This document shows positions 6,958 to 14,696 of a stretch of 16,711 nt of DNA, piece by piece; position 1 is the first letter of the stretch, and the number at the start of each line of letters is the position of its first letter. The position numbers and the translations under genes are program-made. Source of the DNA: an uncultured Collinsella sp. (lineage in GTDB: Bacteria; Actinomycetota; Coriobacteriia; Coriobacteriales; Coriobacteriaceae). The stretch covers positions 1 to 16,711 of the forward strand of contig CAUGVQ010000041.1 of the NCBI GenBank assembly GCA_959602875.1, read 5' to 3'. Below the pieces are notes generated by a model. The model made no database searches. It was not told the DNA's origin and saw only the letters and a program-made list of their open reading frames with translations.

Positions 6958-9168
6958 ATGGGTCCACGTGAGCGTCATATACGAACGAACGCCAGGACGC
7001 ATCTCGTTCCTGCCATCGTGGCTTCGTTCATCGGTTTTCTGCTTATCGCAGGCATCGCCTTTGGCATCGGCATGCTCGGCAACGTGAGTCGCTGGCTGGA
7101 GGACCTGCCCGACTACACCAACACCGACCTGTACCTCACGAGCGAGCCGACGACGATTCTCGACGCCCAGGGCAACACGATCGCGAGCCTCTACGCGCAG
7201 AACCGCACCTCGGTGAACATCGACCAGGTGTCCCAGTACGTCCTCGACGGCACCGTCGCCACCGAGGACGAGCGCTTCTACGAGCACAACGGCGTCGACC
7301 TCTACGGCATCATGCGCGCCGTGGTGGTGCAGCTCACCGGCGGCCACGAGGGCGCTTCTACCATCACGCAGCAGCTCGTGCGCAACACGATCCTTTCCGA
7401 CGAGCAGTTTGACGACACGCTTGAGCGCAAGGTCCGCGAGGCATACATCGCCATCAAGATGGAGGAGATCTACTCCAAAGAAGAGATCCTCATGATGTAC
7501 CTCAACACCATCTACTTTGGCCACGGCGCCTATGGTATCCAGGCGGCTTCGGAGACCTACTTCTCCAAGAACGCCAGCGACCTCACGCTCGCCGAGGCGG
7601 CGCTGCTCGTGGGCCTGCCCAACTCGCCGTCGCGCTACGACCCCACCGTCAACCCCGACCTCGCCCTCCAGCGCCGCAACACGGTTCTCGACCGTATGCT
7701 CTCCAACGGCAAGATCTCCCAGGAGGAGCACGATGCCGCTCAGGCCGAGCCCATCACGCTCAACGTGACCGAGAACTCCTCCACCGGCGTCGAGGTCCTG
7801 GGTCAGCCCTACTTCGTCGACTACGTGCGCTCCCTCTTGAATGAAGAGTTCAGCTACGACGCCATCTTCTCTGGCGGCCTTACCGTCTATACCACCATCG
7901 ACCCCACCATCCAGGCTGCTGCCGAGACCGCAGTCGTCGATCAGCTCAACCGCTACAACCTTGACGGTCTCGAGGCGGGCATGACCATCATCGAGAACGG
8001 CACGGGCTACATCCGCGCCATGGTGGGCGGCAAGGACTACTACGCCGACGAGCATCACACCAACCACGCCATCACCGGCCGTCAGGTGGGTTCCTCGTTC
8101 AAGACCTTCACGCTTGCGACCGCCCTTAAGCAGGGTATGAACCCCAACATCCGCATCAACTGCAACTCGCCCTATACGCTTACCGAGGGCCTAGACAAGC
8201 CGCACAACGTGCAGAACTACGGCAACTCGAGCTACGGCACCATCACGCTCGCCCGCGCCACCGAGCTTTCGTCCAACACGGGCTACGTGCAGGTCGCCAA
8301 GGCCGTGGGCAACCAGAACATCATCGCCACCGCGCAGGACCTCGGTATCACCGCGAACATGGAAGACGTCGCCACGCTCACGCTCGGCGTCACCAGCATC
8401 TCGACGCTCGAGATGGCCGAGGCCTACTCCACCTTCGCCACGGGCGGCTATCACCGTGACGCCGTCGCCATCACCAAGATCGAGAACCGTGACGGCGAGG
8501 TTGTCTACGAGCATCAGGATGCGCCCGAGCAGGTGCTCGACACCAGCGTGACGCAGGTCCTTACCGAGGTCCTTGAGGGCGTTATCAACCACAGCGGCGC
8601 CACCGGCACCGCGGCGCGTCTCTCGGTCAACCAGCCGCTCGCCGGCAAGACGGGCACCACCTCCGACACGGCCGACCTGTGGTTCTGCGGCTACACCCCG
8701 CAGTACGCCATCGCCGTTTGGACCGGTTACTCCTCGGGCTCCATCCCCATCTACGTTGGCGGACGCGAGGCGCTGGGCAACGACTTCACGCTGCCGATGG
8801 CGCGCAACACCCTGAACGCCATTCTTGAGGGCGTGCCGCGTGCCGAGTTCCCCACGACCGACCAGCAGATCAACTACAAGGATGACTCTGTGTGGAAGTG
8901 CGAGGGCAAGTCGCTCGTGGGCATGCGCTCGAGCGCCACGACGCAGCAGAGCGAGTCTCCGGCTGAGTCTGCAGAGTCCCCCGAATCCGCTGAGTCGCCG
9001 GCTTCGCCCGAGCAGCCTGCGACCACGCCGAGCTCGCCCACCAGCCCGACCACGCCTACGCCGGAGCCCGAGCCCAAGCCCGAACCCGATCCCGAGCCAA
9101 CACCAACGCCAACACCAACGCCAACGCCAACGCCAACGCCAACGCCGGAGGTTAATCCGCAATCGTAG
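6958..9168 (+). CDS. Class A penicillin-binding protein (bifunctional transglycosylase/transpeptidase)
   Basis: This 736-residue enzyme polymerises lipid II glycan chains and crosslinks the peptides on the outer face of the membrane. A membrane anchor lies at about 17-41. The GT51 domain follows with EDERFYEHNG (catalytic Glu103), STITQQLVRN at 134-143 and YLNTIYFGHGAYGIQAASET at 181-200. The transpeptidase has SSFK (Ser379, Lys382), SSN at 438-440 and KTGT at 564-567, so all three penicillin-binding motifs are intact. From about 659 the protein becomes a Ser/Glu/Pro then Pro/Thr tail, likely spanning or contacting the wall. ATG 6958 has AGGAGGT four bases upstream, and the frame left of it looks non-coding. 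It stands alone, divergent from the U32 gene, and ends before a strong terminator. It resembles the PBP1a/PonA group; which paralogue it is cannot be told. Confidence 0.95.
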   Translation: MGPRERHIRTNARTHLVPAIVASFIGFLLIAGIAFGIGMLGNVSRWLEDLPDYTNTDLYLTSEPTTILDAQGNTIASLYAQNRTSVNIDQVSQYVLDGTVATEDERFYEHNGVDLYGIMRAVVVQLTGGHEGASTITQQLVRNTILSDEQFDDTLERKVREAYIAIKMEEIYSKEEILMMYLNTIYFGHGAYGIQAASETYFSKNASDLTLAEAALLVGLPNSPSRYDPTVNPDLALQRRNTVLDRMLSNGKISQEEHDAAQAEPITLNVTENSSTGVEVLGQPYFVDYVRSLLNEEFSYDAIFSGGLTVYTTIDPTIQAAAETAVVDQLNRYNLDGLEAGMTIIENGTGYIRAMVGGKDYYADEHHTNHAITGRQVGSSFKTFTLATALKQGMNPNIRINCNSPYTLTEGLDKPHNVQNYGNSSYGTITLARATELSSNTGYVQVAKAVGNQNIIATAQDLGITANMEDVATLTLGVTSISTLEMAEAYSTFATGGYHRDAVAITKIENRDGEVVYEHQDAPEQVLDTSVTQVLTEVLEGVINHSGATGTAARLSVNQPLAGKTGTTSDTADLWFCGYTPQYAIAVWTGYSSGSIPIYVGGREALGNDFTLPMARNTLNAILEGVPRAEFPTTDQQINYKDDSVWKCEGKSLVGMRSSATTQQSESPAESAESPESAESPASPEQPATTPSSPTSPTTPTPEPEPKPEPDPEPTPTPTPTPTPTPTPTPEVNPQS
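9097..9144 (+). repeat. Hexamer tandem repeat encoding Pro-Thr
   Basis: Eight consecutive hexamers CCAAC(A/G) encode eight Pro-Thr pairs at the end of the PBP. Copies 1 and 3 end in A, the rest in G. Because the unit is six bases, copy changes would lengthen or shorten the tail without a frameshift. Confidence 0.9.
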
Positions 9169-9207
9169 CCCGCGTTGCTACACTACCGATTTCGGTATCC
9201 AAAACGC

Positions 9208-9239
9208 AAAAAGGACCCGGTCATCCTGGGTCCTTTTTA
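9208..9239 (+). terminator. Intrinsic terminator after the PBP gene
   Basis: AAAAAGGACCC at 9208-9218 pairs with GGGTCCTTTTT at 9228-9238 across a 9-base loop, about 40 bases after the PBP stop. A-rich and T-rich flanks on both sides mean it could also stop the argR transcript arriving on the minus strand. Confidence 0.9.
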
Positions 9240-9303
9240 TATCAATTCATGTAGCGAATTCTAGCAACACTTGTTCTTGCAGCAACTGCACGGACAAAGG
9301 CTG

Positions 9304-9408
9304 TTAGCGCTTGCGCGTATGCAGGTAGTAGTACGCCAGCAGCGCGATAAGCGCAATCGGCAACAGCAGCACGAGCGCAAAGAGCGCGATGTGCATCGCA
9401 GCGATCAT
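9304..9408 (-). CDS. 34-residue single-pass membrane peptide
   Basis: A short frame starts at ATG 9408 and has AGGGGG six bases upstream, a strong ribosome site. The peptide opens MIAAMHIALFALVLLLPIAL and then reads IALLAYYYLHTRKR. It is one long hydrophobic segment ending in aromatic residues and a basic tail, so it would sit in the membrane with its C-terminus inside. It begins 20 bases after the argR stop in the same orientation, which suggests co-transcription. I do not recognise the family and cannot say what it does. The good ribosome site and sensible topology favour a real gene; the short length keeps it uncertain. Confidence 0.5.
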   Translation of the reverse strand: MIAAMHIALFALVLLLPIALIALLAYYYLHTRKR

Positions 9409-9428
9409 GGTCGGCCCCCTCTTCTTCC

Positions 9429-9866
9429 CTATTCCTCGATACCGCAGATGAGCTTGAGCAGCGCCTCCAGGCGCGCGCCACCCTCGTCAGATGCGGCGAT
9501 GACAAGAATCGTATCATCGCCCGCAATCGACCCAAGCACATCGGGAAGATCCGCCCCGTCGACCGCGGCGGCAATCCCCGAAGCCATACCCGGTTGCGCC
9601 TTGATGAGCACAAGCTTCTCGGTGCGCACAATCTCAATCACCATGTCGGTGACCATCCGCTTGAGGTAGAGGTCCTCGGGAAGCGCGTAGATGCCCTCGG
9701 GAACCTTCTTCAACCCCATATCGGCTATATCGCGCGATACGGTGGCCTGCGTGCAATCAAAGCCGCGGCCCCTCAGCTCTTCTACGAGCGTGCGCTGCGT
9801 GCGCACGCCTCCGGCTCGCACGATCTCGCGAATGGCCTCCTGTCGGCCGTTGCGTTTTCTTGCCAT
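9429..9866 (-). CDS. argR: Arginine repressor ArgR
   Basis: The 145-residue regulator controls arginine synthesis and breakdown genes, acting as a hexamer with arginine as co-repressor. The N-terminal winged helix contains the recognition segment CTQATVSRDIADMG at 38-51, with the ArgR Ser-Arg pair at 44-45. The C-terminal oligomerisation and arginine-binding domain contains PGMASGIAAAVD at 92-103 and IAGDDTILVI at 114-123, whose Asp pair (117-118) binds the ligand in known members. ATG 9866 is chosen because GGAGGTT precedes it at six bases; the frame is open to 10010, but that part looks like promoter DNA. No arginine biosynthesis genes are in the window. The 34-residue peptide follows 20 bases downstream. 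Confidence 0.94.
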   Translation of the reverse strand: MARKRNGRQEAIREIVRAGGVRTQRTLVEELRGRGFDCTQATVSRDIADMGLKKVPEGIYALPEDLYLKRMVTDMVIEIVRTEKLVLIKAQPGMASGIAAAVDGADLPDVLGSIAGDDTILVIAASDEGGARLEALLKLICGIEE

Positions 9867-9883
9867 AGCGCAACCTCCGGTGT

Positions 9884-9950
9884 GTATGCAAATTACCCCT
9901 ACTATTATGCATAGTTTGAGCACTTTATCACACAGGAGTGAATAATTCAC
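9884..9950 (-). promoter_or_regulatory. Probable argR promoter with ARG-box-like operators
   Basis: On the minus strand CATAAT (plus 9904-9909) makes a good -10 about 40 bases upstream of the argR start; the -35 is weak. Two TATGCA-type half-sites begin at 9885 and 9906, exactly 21 bases or two helical turns apart, and the second, TATGCATA, overlaps the -10. Further upstream GTGAATAATTCAC (9938-9950) is a perfect palindrome resembling the TGAAT/ATTCA arms of known ARG boxes. Self-repression by ArgR is inferred. Confidence 0.5.
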
Positions 9951-10049
9951 CGTTTTGGAATGATTTGCGGCCGTCCGTACCGCCACTTGGCAGAACGCGC
10001 TCCCCCACATACGGCAGGGGGACAGGATGGCATGCAGGTGGGCAGAGGT

Positions 10050-11123
10050 TTACGCCACGGCCGTATCGCTTCGTGGCGGAAGAGCGGGCGCCAAGCCCAC
10101 AAGGTGCGAGAAGCGCGCAGACAGGCAGCACGCGAGCACGTTGCGGTGCTCGATGGGCGCAAGCATGATGCCAAAGTCACGCTTAGTCTCGGGGTGTGCG
10201 ACAACCGAGCGCACCGCCTCGCGGGTGCTTGCCGCCTCAACCATATCGCGCACGCGGGCAGTGCGCTCGATGGACGAGATGCTCTTGCGTTCGCAGACCT
10301 CGTGTATGCAGGCGATGACCCTATGCAGATGGGCCCGCTCGATCGCAGAGGCGAGCTCGTCGTCGTCCGCCATGCCCCAGCGCGCGACCATATCCTGCAA
10401 CACGCTGCGATCGAGCTCGCAGCGGGCAAAGATGTCCTGGTCGGCGAGGGCACCGGCAATGTGTGCCCACCCGGCGTGGTAGAGCGCCCCGGGAAGAGCC
10501 GTGATGCGCTCCGCACCCTCCAGATAGGACACCATGAAATCCGTCTCGTCTTTCTTGAACGCCAGGCGAAGACCAAGCTCGGCAATACGGGAGCGGCTGA
10601 GGAGCCTACCGGTCACGTCGTCAAGAGCGCCGCACTCGATCAGCGGGGCGGCTGCGGCATGGAACGCCTCGGCAGACTGCGCGGACACCTCAGGCATGCG
10701 CCGGGTCCGGCTCAAACGCTCACCGCGGGGTCCAAAGCCCTCAAACGCGCGCGTGGGCAGCACAAGATCGCACCCGTCCTCATCGATTGCAGAGAGCATG
10801 AGCTCGAGGGCGCGCGGGGCAAGCCAGTCGTCTTGGCGCATGAGCAGGACGTAATCGCCGCGTGCGGCGGCAATGCCCTCATCAAAGGCAGCGAAAACGT
10901 CACAGGTATCGGTCTCGATCACATCAAGGCGGATGTTGCGCTCCGCCTCGCGCTCGCATATGGCGAGCGAACGGTCGCGGGAGGGCATAACGACGGCGAC
11001 CAGTTGGACGCGGTCGAAGGCCTGGCCGAGCACACTGTCGAGTGCGCGCGTAAGCGTCGCCTCGCCGTCGCGGACGGCGAGCACGATCGATGCGCGGGCG
11101 CACTGTGATGCTCGGATGTTCAC
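10050..11123 (-). CDS. Family 2 glycosyltransferase
   Basis: The 357-residue protein has a GT-A fold start, SIVLAVRDGEATLTRALDSV at 12-31. The nucleotide-sugar site follows at GDYVLLMRQDDW (89-100), with Asp98 and Asp99 in the DxD position. A DETDF block in the second half sits where the catalytic base is often found. After about residue 240 the protein is helical and charged, without membrane segments. The family transfers sugars from nucleotide donors to envelope polymers or lipids; the substrate is unknown. The start is GTG 11123, with GGGAGG at six bases. A promoter-like pair lies upstream, and argR follows after 183 bases with its own promoter, so this gene may be transcribed alone. In place of the usual L-D-x-D-D it reads M-R-Q-D-D, a mild variation. 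Confidence 0.8.
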   Translation of the reverse strand: MNIRASQCARASIVLAVRDGEATLTRALDSVLGQAFDRVQLVAVVMPSRDRSLAICEREAERNIRLDVIETDTCDVFAAFDEGIAAARGDYVLLMRQDDWLAPRALELMLSAIDEDGCDLVLPTRAFEGFGPRGERLSRTRRMPEVSAQSAEAFHAAAAPLIECGALDDVTGRLLSRSRIAELGLRLAFKKDETDFMVSYLEGAERITALPGALYHAGWAHIAGALADQDIFARCELDRSVLQDMVARWGMADDDELASAIERAHLHRVIACIHEVCERKSISSIERTARVRDMVEAASTREAVRSVVAHPETKRDFGIMLAPIEHRNVLACCLSARFSHLVGLAPALPPRSDTAVA

Positions 11124-11191
11124 CTGCGAGCCTCCCGGATATTCATGACAGATGAGCTCTGGCTCATGGTATCACCGGGTGCGGACGCATG

Positions 11192-11218
11192 ATTTTAGCC
11201 GCGGGGACTGCACGTCAA
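11192..11218 (-). promoter_or_regulatory. Possible sigma-70-type promoter for the glycosyltransferase gene
   Basis: Minus-strand TTGACG (plus 11213-11218) and TAAAAT (plus 11192-11197) each match five of six consensus bases. The 15-base spacer is shorter than ideal. Transcription would begin about 60 bases before the GTG start at 11123. Confidence 0.4.
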
Positions 11219-11237
11219 CCACAGATGTTCACCACGG

Positions 11238-12068
11238 CTACACCACACTTTTGAGAAGCCCCTCGTCATACGCAACATCGGCAAATACCAGACCGCACGC
11301 GGGAGCCGTGGGGCCCGCCGCTGCGCGGTCACAGCTGGCAAGGACCTCACCCACCCACGCGGGCTCTCGCCGGTGCATGCCCACCTCCACGAGCGTACCC
11401 ACAATGGTGCGCACCATGGAGTGCAAAAAGGCGTTGCCAGTGATGGTGAACGCCAAAACGTCCTCGCCGAGCTCGTTGGAGCGGGCAAGGCCGCAAGACA
11501 TGACGTTTCTGCAGGTCGGCTTTCCAATAGCCGAGGCAACCTTGCAGAAACTCTTGAAGTCATGCTCGCCGATGAGGTATGCCGCGCCCTCGGCCATCGC
11601 GCCCTCGTCAAGCGGCATGCGGTGCCACCACACGTGCGGGCGGGTGAGGACCGGGCGGTCGGGACGGTCGGCGATGCGATAGATGTAGGTGCGGGAGCGC
11701 GCGTCAAACCGGGCGGAGAAGCCCGTTGGCGCCTCGAAGACGGCGTTGATCGAGATGTCGCGCGGCAGCAGCGCATCCATGGCGCGCAGCCATCTCCGTC
11801 GGGTGATGGCGAGCTCGGACTCGTCCGCCACGGGCATGCTCACGTACTGGCTGAGTGCGTGCACCCCCGCGTCGGTTCTGCCGGCGCAGGTGAGGTCGAC
11901 CTCGCGACGCAAAAACGTCTCGAGGGCGCGCCTGAGCTCGCCGGCGACCGTCGTCTGGTCGCGCTGCTCGGCAAAGCCCGCGTACGCTGCACCGTCGTAG
12001 GCGACGCGAAACACCAAGGTCGGCAGTTCGGGTGCAGACGCGTAATCAAGACCGGCGACGGTAGACAT
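11238..12068 (-). CDS. truA: tRNA pseudouridine synthase A
   Basis: TruA converts uridines 38-40 of the tRNA anticodon stem to pseudouridine in the cytoplasm. The 276-residue protein starts its catalytic core with FRVAYDGAAYAGFAEQ and has the signature CAGRTDAGVHALSQ near 61-74 with catalytic Asp66. Later family blocks are HDFKSFCK and FLHSMVRTIVGTL. Length is normal for the family. I prefer ATG 12068, with GAGAGGAG about nine bases upstream; a TTG at 12092 in the same frame would overlap the stop of the ECF gene. The gene follows that stop by 20 bases and is almost certainly co-transcribed with it, as in many Gram-positive genomes. Confidence 0.93.
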   Translation of the reverse strand: MSTVAGLDYASAPELPTLVFRVAYDGAAYAGFAEQRDQTTVAGELRRALETFLRREVDLTCAGRTDAGVHALSQYVSMPVADESELAITRRRWLRAMDALLPRDISINAVFEAPTGFSARFDARSRTYIYRIADRPDRPVLTRPHVWWHRMPLDEGAMAEGAAYLIGEHDFKSFCKVASAIGKPTCRNVMSCGLARSNELGEDVLAFTITGNAFLHSMVRTIVGTLVEVGMHRREPAWVGEVLASCDRAAAGPTAPACGLVFADVAYDEGLLKSVV

Positions 12069-12088
12069 CGGGGGTCGCTCCTCTCGGA

Positions 12089-14581
12089 TCAAAGGTGAAA
12101 CAGGTGCGGAAAAGCCGCCATAAGGACGATAAGGACAAGGCCGGCGGCAAGCACTGCCTTGTCGCGGGGCGCAAGCGGCAGCGGATCGCGCGCCGAGCGC
12201 GCCCCCTCATGGTAGCAGCGCGCGTCCATGGCGGCGCCGATGCGGTCAGCCCGGCGGAACAGTCCCACCATGACCGGCACGAGAACCGATCCCCATACGC
12301 GTATGCGTGCCACGATGCCGCCCGTATCGAAGCGCACGCCGCGGGAGCGCTGGGCGAGCTCCACCCGGTGCACCTCGTCGGTGACAAGCGGAATAAAGCG
12401 CAGGGCGAGCGAGAGCACCATACCGGCCTCGTCCACGGGGACGCCCAGGCGCGCAAGCGGAGATGCCAGACGCACGCAGGCATCCGCCACCGCTGTGGGC
12501 GTCGTCGTGGCGCACACCACGAGCGAGAGGACGAGCATGACCGCGATGCGGACGACCGCCGTCACCGCGCGCTCCGCCCCTGCCAGGTTGAGGCCCCACG
12601 ACCCGGCGAGCGCAACGTCTGCCGTGCCGTCGCAGGAGACGAGGTTCGCCACGATGATGAACGCCATAAGGACCGCCGCCGGGCGAAGGGCCTCGAGCAT
12701 ACGGCGGGCGCCCATGCCCGCCGCAAGCGCAAGGGCACAAGCAACAGCGCACCACAACGCGAGCGCCAAAGGACCGCCCGAGCAGAACACGCCCGCTATA
12801 CCGGCAATTAGCAGCACGAGCTTAACGCGCGCGTCAATACCCTCGACCAAGCCCGTATGACGCCCTGAGAGGGTCTCTGAGAGCTCAGACAGAGCTATAT
12901 GTGAGTCAGCGCCGCGCACACCCTCGCTCCAGCCCTCCACGGCCGTAAGAAGGCGTGCCAGGCGCCATGCCTCGGACGGCATGAGCCCCGCACGCGCGAA
13001 GGCGCCCGGATCGTCGCTAAGCTCAGACGTCGTTCCCTCCCATGCGATGCCGCCGTCTGCAACGAGCACCACACGGTTGGCGATCCCGACCCACTCTTCC
13101 AGATCGTGGCTTATCACCACAACGCCGCGTCCCTCGCCTGCAAGCTTGCGCACGAGCGCGTGAAGGCGCCGGCGCGCCGGGGCGTCGAGCCCTGAGGTGG
13201 GCTCATCCAGTACGAGCACAGAGGAGTCCAGCGACACCATGCAGGCGAGCGCCACGCGACGCGCCTGACCGCCGGAGAGCATAAAGGGATCGCGGCCGAG
13301 CATCTCGTCATCAATCGCGAGCGCCTCCTGCGCGTTTGCCACACGTGCGGCAACCTCGGCCTCGTCGCACCCCAGCTGGCGAGGGCCGAAGGCGAGCTCC
13401 TCGGCCACGCTCTCCAAAAAGAGCTGACTCTCTGGATGCTGAAACGCAAGCGCCACGTCACCCGGCTCGGGCGGGCGCGGTACCGCGGCAGTATCCTCGG
13501 CACGCGGATGCAACAGAACCTCACCTGCGCTCGGCTCCTTGAGGCCGGCGAGCACCGTGGCTAGCGTGGACTTTCCCGAGCCCGACGGGCCTGCGACAAG
13601 AAGCACCTCGCCTGCACGCACAGCAAGCGACACGTTATGCAGCACGTTACGCTTTTCATAACCGGCGCAGACACCCTCCGCCTCAAGCAGGACCGCTCCG
13701 ATCTCCTGCTGCTCTGGTGCGCACGCATTGCCCTTAAGAGCTGCAGCGATTGCCTCGCCCGCGCTCTGTCCCCTGGATTGAGCCCAACGGGCAATGTCAG
13801 TGGGCTCCACCCCGCACGAGAGGCGATATTCCGCATCCACCGCCGCCATAAGCGCAGCGGTATAGGGCCCCTGGATGAGGGTCTGGGCAAACAGATGCCG
13901 GGCGTCGCGCACAAAGGAATCCGGTGCACCTTCCCACGCGACGCGGCCCGCCTCGAGCACGACGACGCGGTCCGCGCCAAGCGCCTCCACCGGGTCATGG
14001 GTGATGGTAAGAACGCCGATGTGCCGCTCCCGTGCAAGCGCGCGAACAAGACTTCGCAGCTGCGGGCGCTCCGCGCTGTCGACCATCGAGAGGGCCTCGT
14101 CGAGCACGAGGTAGGAGGGCTCCATCACAAGCACGCCAGCCAACGCTATACGCTGTTGCTCGCCGCCCGAAAGCTCGTTCACGTCCCGATCGACTGCGTC
14201 AGAAAGCCCCACCGCCTCAAGCGCACCCCTAACGCGCGCATCAAGCTCGCGTCCCGCGCACCCGAGGTTGCGGGGGCCAAACGCCACCTCATCGGCGACG
14301 ACAGTAGACACAATCTGATCTTGAGGGTTCTGGACGACCATGCCCACGAGCCGGCGGACCTCGTCGCGACGCGAGCCCTCGGCTAAAACAATCCCGTCCA
14401 CCAAGACCTCGCCGTCACCAGGCAGCAGCGCGCCCGAAGCGATACGGCCGAGGGTCGATTTTCCCGACCCATTGCCGCCAAGCAGCGCAACAACTTCACC
14501 CGGTGCAACCGAGAGCGTAACGTCTGTAAGAACGGACTCGTCGGCACCATAGGAAAACGAGATGTTGCCGATCTTTAGCAT
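12089..14581 (-). CDS. ECF transporter energising module as one chain: EcfA-EcfA'-EcfT fusion
   Basis: The 830-residue protein joins two ATPases and the transmembrane coupling protein of an energy-coupling factor vitamin/metal transporter. Domain 1 (1-235) has Walker A GGNGSGKST at 35-43, Q84, signature LSGGEQQ at 137-143, Walker B YLVLDE at 157-162 and His195. Domain 2 (298-525) has GPSGSGKST at 331-339, Q381, LSGGQAR at 435-441, VLVLDE at 455-460 and His492. Both sets are complete. From about 580 an EcfT domain follows with several membrane segments, the RFIPLVTDEVHR block and the two arginine motifs QRSRG (744-748) and DARCY (786-790), which couple it to the ATPases. ATG 14581 has GGAGG eight bases upstream; GTG 14590 is too close to that site. 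The substrate-binding S component is not in the window. truA follows after 20 bases. No obvious promoter lies before it, so readthrough from rplQ is possible. Confidence 0.9.
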   Translation of the reverse strand: MLKIGNISFSYGADESVLTDVTLSVAPGEVVALLGGNGSGKSTLGRIASGALLPGDGEVLVDGIVLAEGSRRDEVRRLVGMVVQNPQDQIVSTVVADEVAFGPRNLGCAGRELDARVRGALEAVGLSDAVDRDVNELSGGEQQRIALAGVLVMEPSYLVLDEALSMVDSAERPQLRSLVRALARERHIGVLTITHDPVEALGADRVVVLEAGRVAWEGAPDSFVRDARHLFAQTLIQGPYTAALMAAVDAEYRLSCGVEPTDIARWAQSRGQSAGEAIAAALKGNACAPEQQEIGAVLLEAEGVCAGYEKRNVLHNVSLAVRAGEVLLVAGPSGSGKSTLATVLAGLKEPSAGEVLLHPRAEDTAAVPRPPEPGDVALAFQHPESQLFLESVAEELAFGPRQLGCDEAEVAARVANAQEALAIDDEMLGRDPFMLSGGQARRVALACMVSLDSSVLVLDEPTSGLDAPARRRLHALVRKLAGEGRGVVVISHDLEEWVGIANRVVLVADGGIAWEGTTSELSDDPGAFARAGLMPSEAWRLARLLTAVEGWSEGVRGADSHIALSELSETLSGRHTGLVEGIDARVKLVLLIAGIAGVFCSGGPLALALWCAVACALALAAGMGARRMLEALRPAAVLMAFIIVANLVSCDGTADVALAGSWGLNLAGAERAVTAVVRIAVMLVLSLVVCATTTPTAVADACVRLASPLARLGVPVDEAGMVLSLALRFIPLVTDEVHRVELAQRSRGVRFDTGGIVARIRVWGSVLVPVMVGLFRRADRIGAAMDARCYHEGARSARDPLPLAPRDKAVLAAGLVLIVLMAAFPHLFHL

Positions 14582-14635
14582 GTCATCCACCTCCCCTCAT
14601 GATCTCAGCAAACCTGCACTCAGAGCCTGCACTAC

Positions 14636-14670
14636 ATATAAAAAGAGGGGCACCCGGGGCGCCCCTCTTA
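14636..14670 (-). terminator. Intrinsic terminator between rplQ and the ECF gene
   Basis: AAGAGGGGC at 14643-14651 pairs with GCCCCTCTT at 14661-14669. Read on the minus strand the stem ends in CTTTTTATA, a good U-tract, about 30 bases after the rplQ stop. It should end or attenuate the alpha-operon transcript. Confidence 0.88.
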
Positions 14671-14696
14671 CAATGCGAACCTTGAGCGGACGCCGG

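Noticed and set aside
6763..8067. Long open frame opposite the PBP gene (434 codons)
   Set aside because: It is a codon-position mirror of the PBP gene, with repetitive Val/Asp/Gly/His composition and no ribosome site. The plus-strand protein has all catalytic motifs.
9250..9307. A plus-strand frame ending TCSCSNCTDKGC, a Cys-rich tail like a metal-binding peptide
   Set aside because: It has no start codon after the PBP terminator; upstream it only continues as a shadow frame of the PBP gene. Four Cys in twelve codons can arise by chance here.
10000..10022. Possible terminator of the glycosyltransferase gene (CCCCC/GGGGG arms)
   Set aside because: The stem is only five pairs with a loop of about ten bases and no T-run, so it is too weak to call.
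9960..11108. Long open frame opposite the family 2 glycosyltransferase (382 codons)
   Set aside because: There is no recognisable domain, and its composition is typical of antisense frames in GC-rich DNA. The minus strand carries the GT-A motifs and a good ribosome site.
11152..11167. Small hairpin ATGAGC/GCTCAT in the leader of the glycosyltransferase gene
   Set aside because: Six-base stems of this kind are expected by chance at this length, and no terminator or operator context supports it.
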